Below are positions 4,586-6,042 of a stretch of DNA of 6,042 nt, one piece after another. Each line of letters opens with the position of its first letter. Position 1 is the stretch's first letter. The notes below the pieces were generated by a model, which was not told the origin of the DNA, did not search any database, and worked only from the letters and a program-made list of their open reading frames with translations. The DNA lies in the NCBI GenBank assembly GCA_023379075.1, contig JAMCSO010000019.1, positions 8,884 through 14,925 on the forward strand. Direction: 5' to 3'. A program made the position numbers and the translations under genes. This DNA comes from Candidatus Martarchaeota archaeon. GTDB taxonomy: Archaea > Micrarchaeota > Micrarchaeia > Micrarchaeales > CABMGC01.

Positions 4586-5572
4586 ATGGAAAGCTATGGC
4601 ATATCTGGAGAAGTGATAGATGCTTCAAACTGGAAGAAGGAGCTCGTCAACGCTACAATCTCGACATCGGAGCTAATCTCCCGCCTGATCTTATTCCAGA
4701 TAAAGAAGGCAGTGGATAAGAAGAATCCTCTTGTAAAGCTGGCTATCGAGATTGAAGAAAAGAAGATAGAGGAGAAGGCAGCCCCATACATAGCATCAAT
4801 AATGGTTATACTCCTTGCTGGAAAGGAAGTCGATAGAGAGAACATGAAGCTTATGATAGACGCGGTAGGATTGAAAGTTGACAAGAGAACACTGGACTTT
4901 GCCTCGTCTCTGGATTTCAGCAATAACATAATATATTACGCTCCGGTTTTGTACTTTCTTTTAGTCCTTGGAAAGCTCAGCGCTGAGAACATTGTCAAAG
5001 TGCTCAGCTCTGTTGGGGTGATATCCAGCATTGAGGTTGCCAATGAAGTGTTATGCGTTTATGAGGAGAGTAAGGAAAAGAGCCTTGAGAAGATGGATCC
5101 GAAGAGCAGCGATTACAAGTTCATCTCCTCGGCCAAGGATGCATCTGCAATAATGGCAATAGAACTGAGCGACGAGCTAGACCGAACCTTTGAGAGCAAA
5201 AGTATACAGGAACACGTTGAGCGAGGATTTATCCCATATATCTCAGCTCTTGGTGTGCTCGCGTTCATGGGAAAGGAGACAGATATCAGAGATCCTATTG
5301 TAAGAAAAGACATCTCTGCAATAGTAAGCTCAATAGGGATCAAGCCAGATCAGGAGATGCTTGATTATCTATCGTCACTGAATTATGTCAACGCAGGATT
5401 CATTTATATACCGACAATATACTTTATAGCAGCTTCAGGGGAAGAGCCCACAATCCAGAAAATGGAAGCAGTAATCAAAGCCCTTGGGGCGAAGTTCGAT
5501 GAGAATAATGCTGGATTTGCCTTAATCTCATACAAGGATTTCAGAAAAGGCAGGAGCATAAAGAAGAGCTGA
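4586..5572 (+). CDS. Protein with four ribosomal P1/L12-like repeats (function unknown)
   Basis: This protein has 328 residues with no signal peptide. Residues 67-110 (PYIASIMVILLAGKEV…, MIDAVGLKVD…, LDFASSLD) closely follow the N-terminal dimerisation domain of archaeal ribosomal stalk protein P1, which reads like YIYAALLLHSAGKEI…VLEAAGVEVDEARV…LVAAL. Similar units occur at 119-160 (APVLYFLLVLGKLSAENIVKVLSSVGV), 217-265 (PYISALGVLAFMGKET…ISAIVSSIGIKPD…LDYLSSL) and 276-313 (PTIYFIAASGEEPTIQKMEAVIKALGAKFD). Units 1+2 and 3+4 align as a duplicated block of about 150 residues (offset 150-156), which includes a charged helical lead-in before each block (about 30-65 and 182-215). True P1 has one such domain, an acidic Ala/Glu hinge and a conserved factor-binding C-terminal tail; the latter two are absent here. 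The nearby tRNA, zinc-ribbon and EF1B genes fit a translation role, but the function is unproven. Confidence 0.75.
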   Translation: MESYGISGEVIDASNWKKELVNATISTSELISRLILFQIKKAVDKKNPLVKLAIEIEEKKIEEKAAPYIASIMVILLAGKEVDRENMKLMIDAVGLKVDKRTLDFASSLDFSNNIIYYAPVLYFLLVLGKLSAENIVKVLSSVGVISSIEVANEVLCVYEESKEKSLEKMDPKSSDYKFISSAKDASAIMAIELSDELDRTFESKSIQEHVERGFIPYISALGVLAFMGKETDIRDPIVRKDISAIVSSIGIKPDQEMLDYLSSLNYVNAGFIYIPTIYFIAASGEEPTIQKMEAVIKALGAKFDENNAGFALISYKDFRKGRSIKKS

Positions 5573-5578
5573 ATGCGC

Positions 5579-5614
5579 CATATATTTTTATATCTTTTCC
5601 TAGATATAAATAAT
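5579..5614 (+). promoter_or_regulatory. AT-rich palindrome and T-rich terminator-like tract between the P1-repeat and zinc-ribbon genes
   Basis: A perfect 9-bp inverted repeat, TTTATATCT (5587-5595) and AGATATAAA (5602-5610), flanks a TTTCCT spacer. It follows the P1-repeat stop (TGA 5570-5572) within 15 bases, and the left half sits in a T-rich tract (5581-5598) typical of archaeal termination. The right half also reads as a TATA box (centre near 5607). It predicts starts near 5633, about 20 bases before the zinc-ribbon ATG. Another candidate, TTTTATCAAT (5621-5630), would give a nearly leaderless start. The palindrome could thus be terminator, promoter or operator. Confidence 0.45.
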
Positions 5615-5644
5615 GATTCCTTTTATCAATAAGGTTATTCACTA

Positions 5645-5652
5645 GTGGTTTT
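5645..5652 (+). promoter_or_regulatory. GTGGTTTT ribosome-binding element of the zinc-ribbon gene
   Basis: GTGGT can pair with the archaeal 16S 3' tail (…AUCAC…) with one G.U. It lies 4 bases before ATG 5654. The sequence GTGGTTTT(A)ATGGAA is the same as at mtnP (2073 onward), which supports it as a genuine initiation signal and fixes the start of this small gene. Confidence 0.45.
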
Positions 5653-5653
5653 A

Positions 5654-5815
5654 ATGGAAACACTTCCAGGAAAAGTATGTATATCTTGCGGAAAGCTTTC
5701 GAACCAGTACGTTAAGTTCAAGTGTCCTGCATGTGAAGAAGAGATCATAAGATGCTATAACTGCAGAGAGACCCATATTAAATATAAGAGCAAATGCGGA
5801 TTTGAGGGACCATAA
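5654..5815 (+). CDS. Small multi-CxxC zinc-ribbon protein (HVO_2753/DUF1610-like)
   Basis: This 53-residue protein is METLPGKVCISCG at the start and KCGFEGP at the end. CxxC pairs are at Cys9/12 (CISC), Cys24/27 (CPAC) and Cys34/37 (CYNC), and a final single Cys48 lies in SKCGFEGP. Archaeal relatives carry four CPxCG-type motifs and usually end YKCPKCGFEGP, binding two zinc ions. Here the last motif is one residue shorter and has lost its first Cys; His41 could be a substitute ligand. The related Haloferax protein HVO_2753 affects swarming and biofilm formation, and the family is often annotated as RNA-binding. Its TAA overlaps the ATG of the EF1B gene by one base (TAATG), a pairing seen in many archaea that points to a translation-linked role and coupled expression. 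GTGGTTTT just upstream supports the start. Confidence 0.85.
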   Translation: METLPGKVCISCGKLSNQYVKFKCPACEEEIIRCYNCRETHIKYKSKCGFEGP

Positions 5816-6039
5816 TGGGAAGTGTAGCAACAGTATTCAAAGTTTATCCCGAACCGGGAAATGAGGATGCGGCTAAGAAAGAGATAGAGGCGAAACTAAA
5901 GCCAAAGGGCATTCAGGTAGAAGAGATCGCCTTTGGAATAAAGGTGATAAAGGTTCTCTTTGTGCATGATGACAAGGAAGGCAGCACGGAACTTGAGGAA
6001 AAGCTAAGAAAGGTCAAGGGAATCATTATTTATATCTAG
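5815..6039 (+). CDS. ef1b: Translation elongation factor aEF-1 beta (nucleotide exchange factor), short form
   Basis: aEF1B exchanges GDP for GTP on aEF-1A in the cytosol, recycling the factor that delivers aminoacyl-tRNA. The 74 residues show the family pattern: GSVATVFKVYPEP, an amphipathic helix (EDAAKKEIEAKLKPKG), the diagnostic EEIAFGIKVIKVLFV strand containing IAFG, and the LEEKLRKVKGIIIYI helix-strand end. Typical archaeal members have about 85-92 residues and end with a strand like VEVTDVRRL. This one stops at GIIIYI with a clear TAG at 6037-6039, so it is roughly 10-15 residues shorter, with part of the shortening at the C-terminal strand. The start overlaps the zinc-ribbon stop codon, indicating a translationally coupled operon. 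The gene is complete within the window, but a frameshift near the end cannot be tested because only 3 bases follow. Confidence 0.88.
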   Translation: MGSVATVFKVYPEPGNEDAAKKEIEAKLKPKGIQVEEIAFGIKVIKVLFVHDDKEGSTELEEKLRKVKGIIIYI

Positions 6040-6042
6040 GAA

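Noticed and set aside
1..6042. CRISPR array, insertion sequence or integrase/attachment site
   Set aside because: No regularly spaced repeats, transposase or recombinase motifs were seen. The tRNA 3' end is not duplicated elsewhere in the window.

Overview
The window is archaeal. The evidence is an aEF1B-type elongation factor gene directly behind a small multi-CPxCG zinc-ribbon gene, TATA-box promoters placed for leaderless or very short-leader transcripts, a tRNA-Arg with no encoded CCA, an MTA-phosphorylase with the C-terminal CxC motif known from hyperthermophilic archaea, and ribosomal P1-like domains. It is moderately AT-rich and compact, with genes on both strands and gaps mostly under 100 bp. 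The shortened core proteins and small genes would fit a reduced-genome lineage such as DPANN/ARMAN-type archaea. That placement is inference; there is no rRNA marker here.

Layout. A probable gene start runs off the left edge on the minus strand (1-32). A class II aldolase (134-847, minus) is divergent, across a 52-70 bp AT-rich gap, from a 5-methylthioribose-1-phosphate isomerase gene (mtnA). mtnA is broken into two overlapping reading frames (918-1604 and 1589-2014, plus). Next comes an MTA/purine-nucleoside phosphorylase (mtnP, 2081-2884, plus), which converges on a six-segment membrane protein of unknown function (2890-3573, minus). A family 2 glycosyltransferase (3635-4345, minus) and tRNA-Arg(GCG) (4417-4491, minus) follow. 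Divergent from the tRNA is a 328-residue protein made of four ribosomal-P1/L12-like repeats (4586-5572, plus). The window ends with a zinc-ribbon gene (5654-5815) overlapping aEF1B (5815-6039) by one base.

How the genes work together. Phosphorylase, MtnA isomerase and class II aldolase are the three consecutive steps of a salvage route for methylthioadenosine or 5'-deoxyadenosine: nucleoside to sugar-1-phosphate, to ribulose-1-phosphate analogue, to DHAP plus an aldehyde (a 'DHAP shunt'). The isomerase is frameshifted exactly at the segment that normally carries its catalytic Asp, and it has also lost the charged residues of the usual ETRP motif. The pathway may therefore be decaying, the enzyme may have been repurposed, or the sequence may contain an error. 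The right-hand part is translation-related: tRNA-Arg, a P1-like repeat protein, a zinc ribbon and EF1B. The P1-repeat protein is the best candidate for something undescribed. It appears to be an internal duplication of a two-repeat module, without the acidic hinge and factor-binding tail of true stalk proteins.
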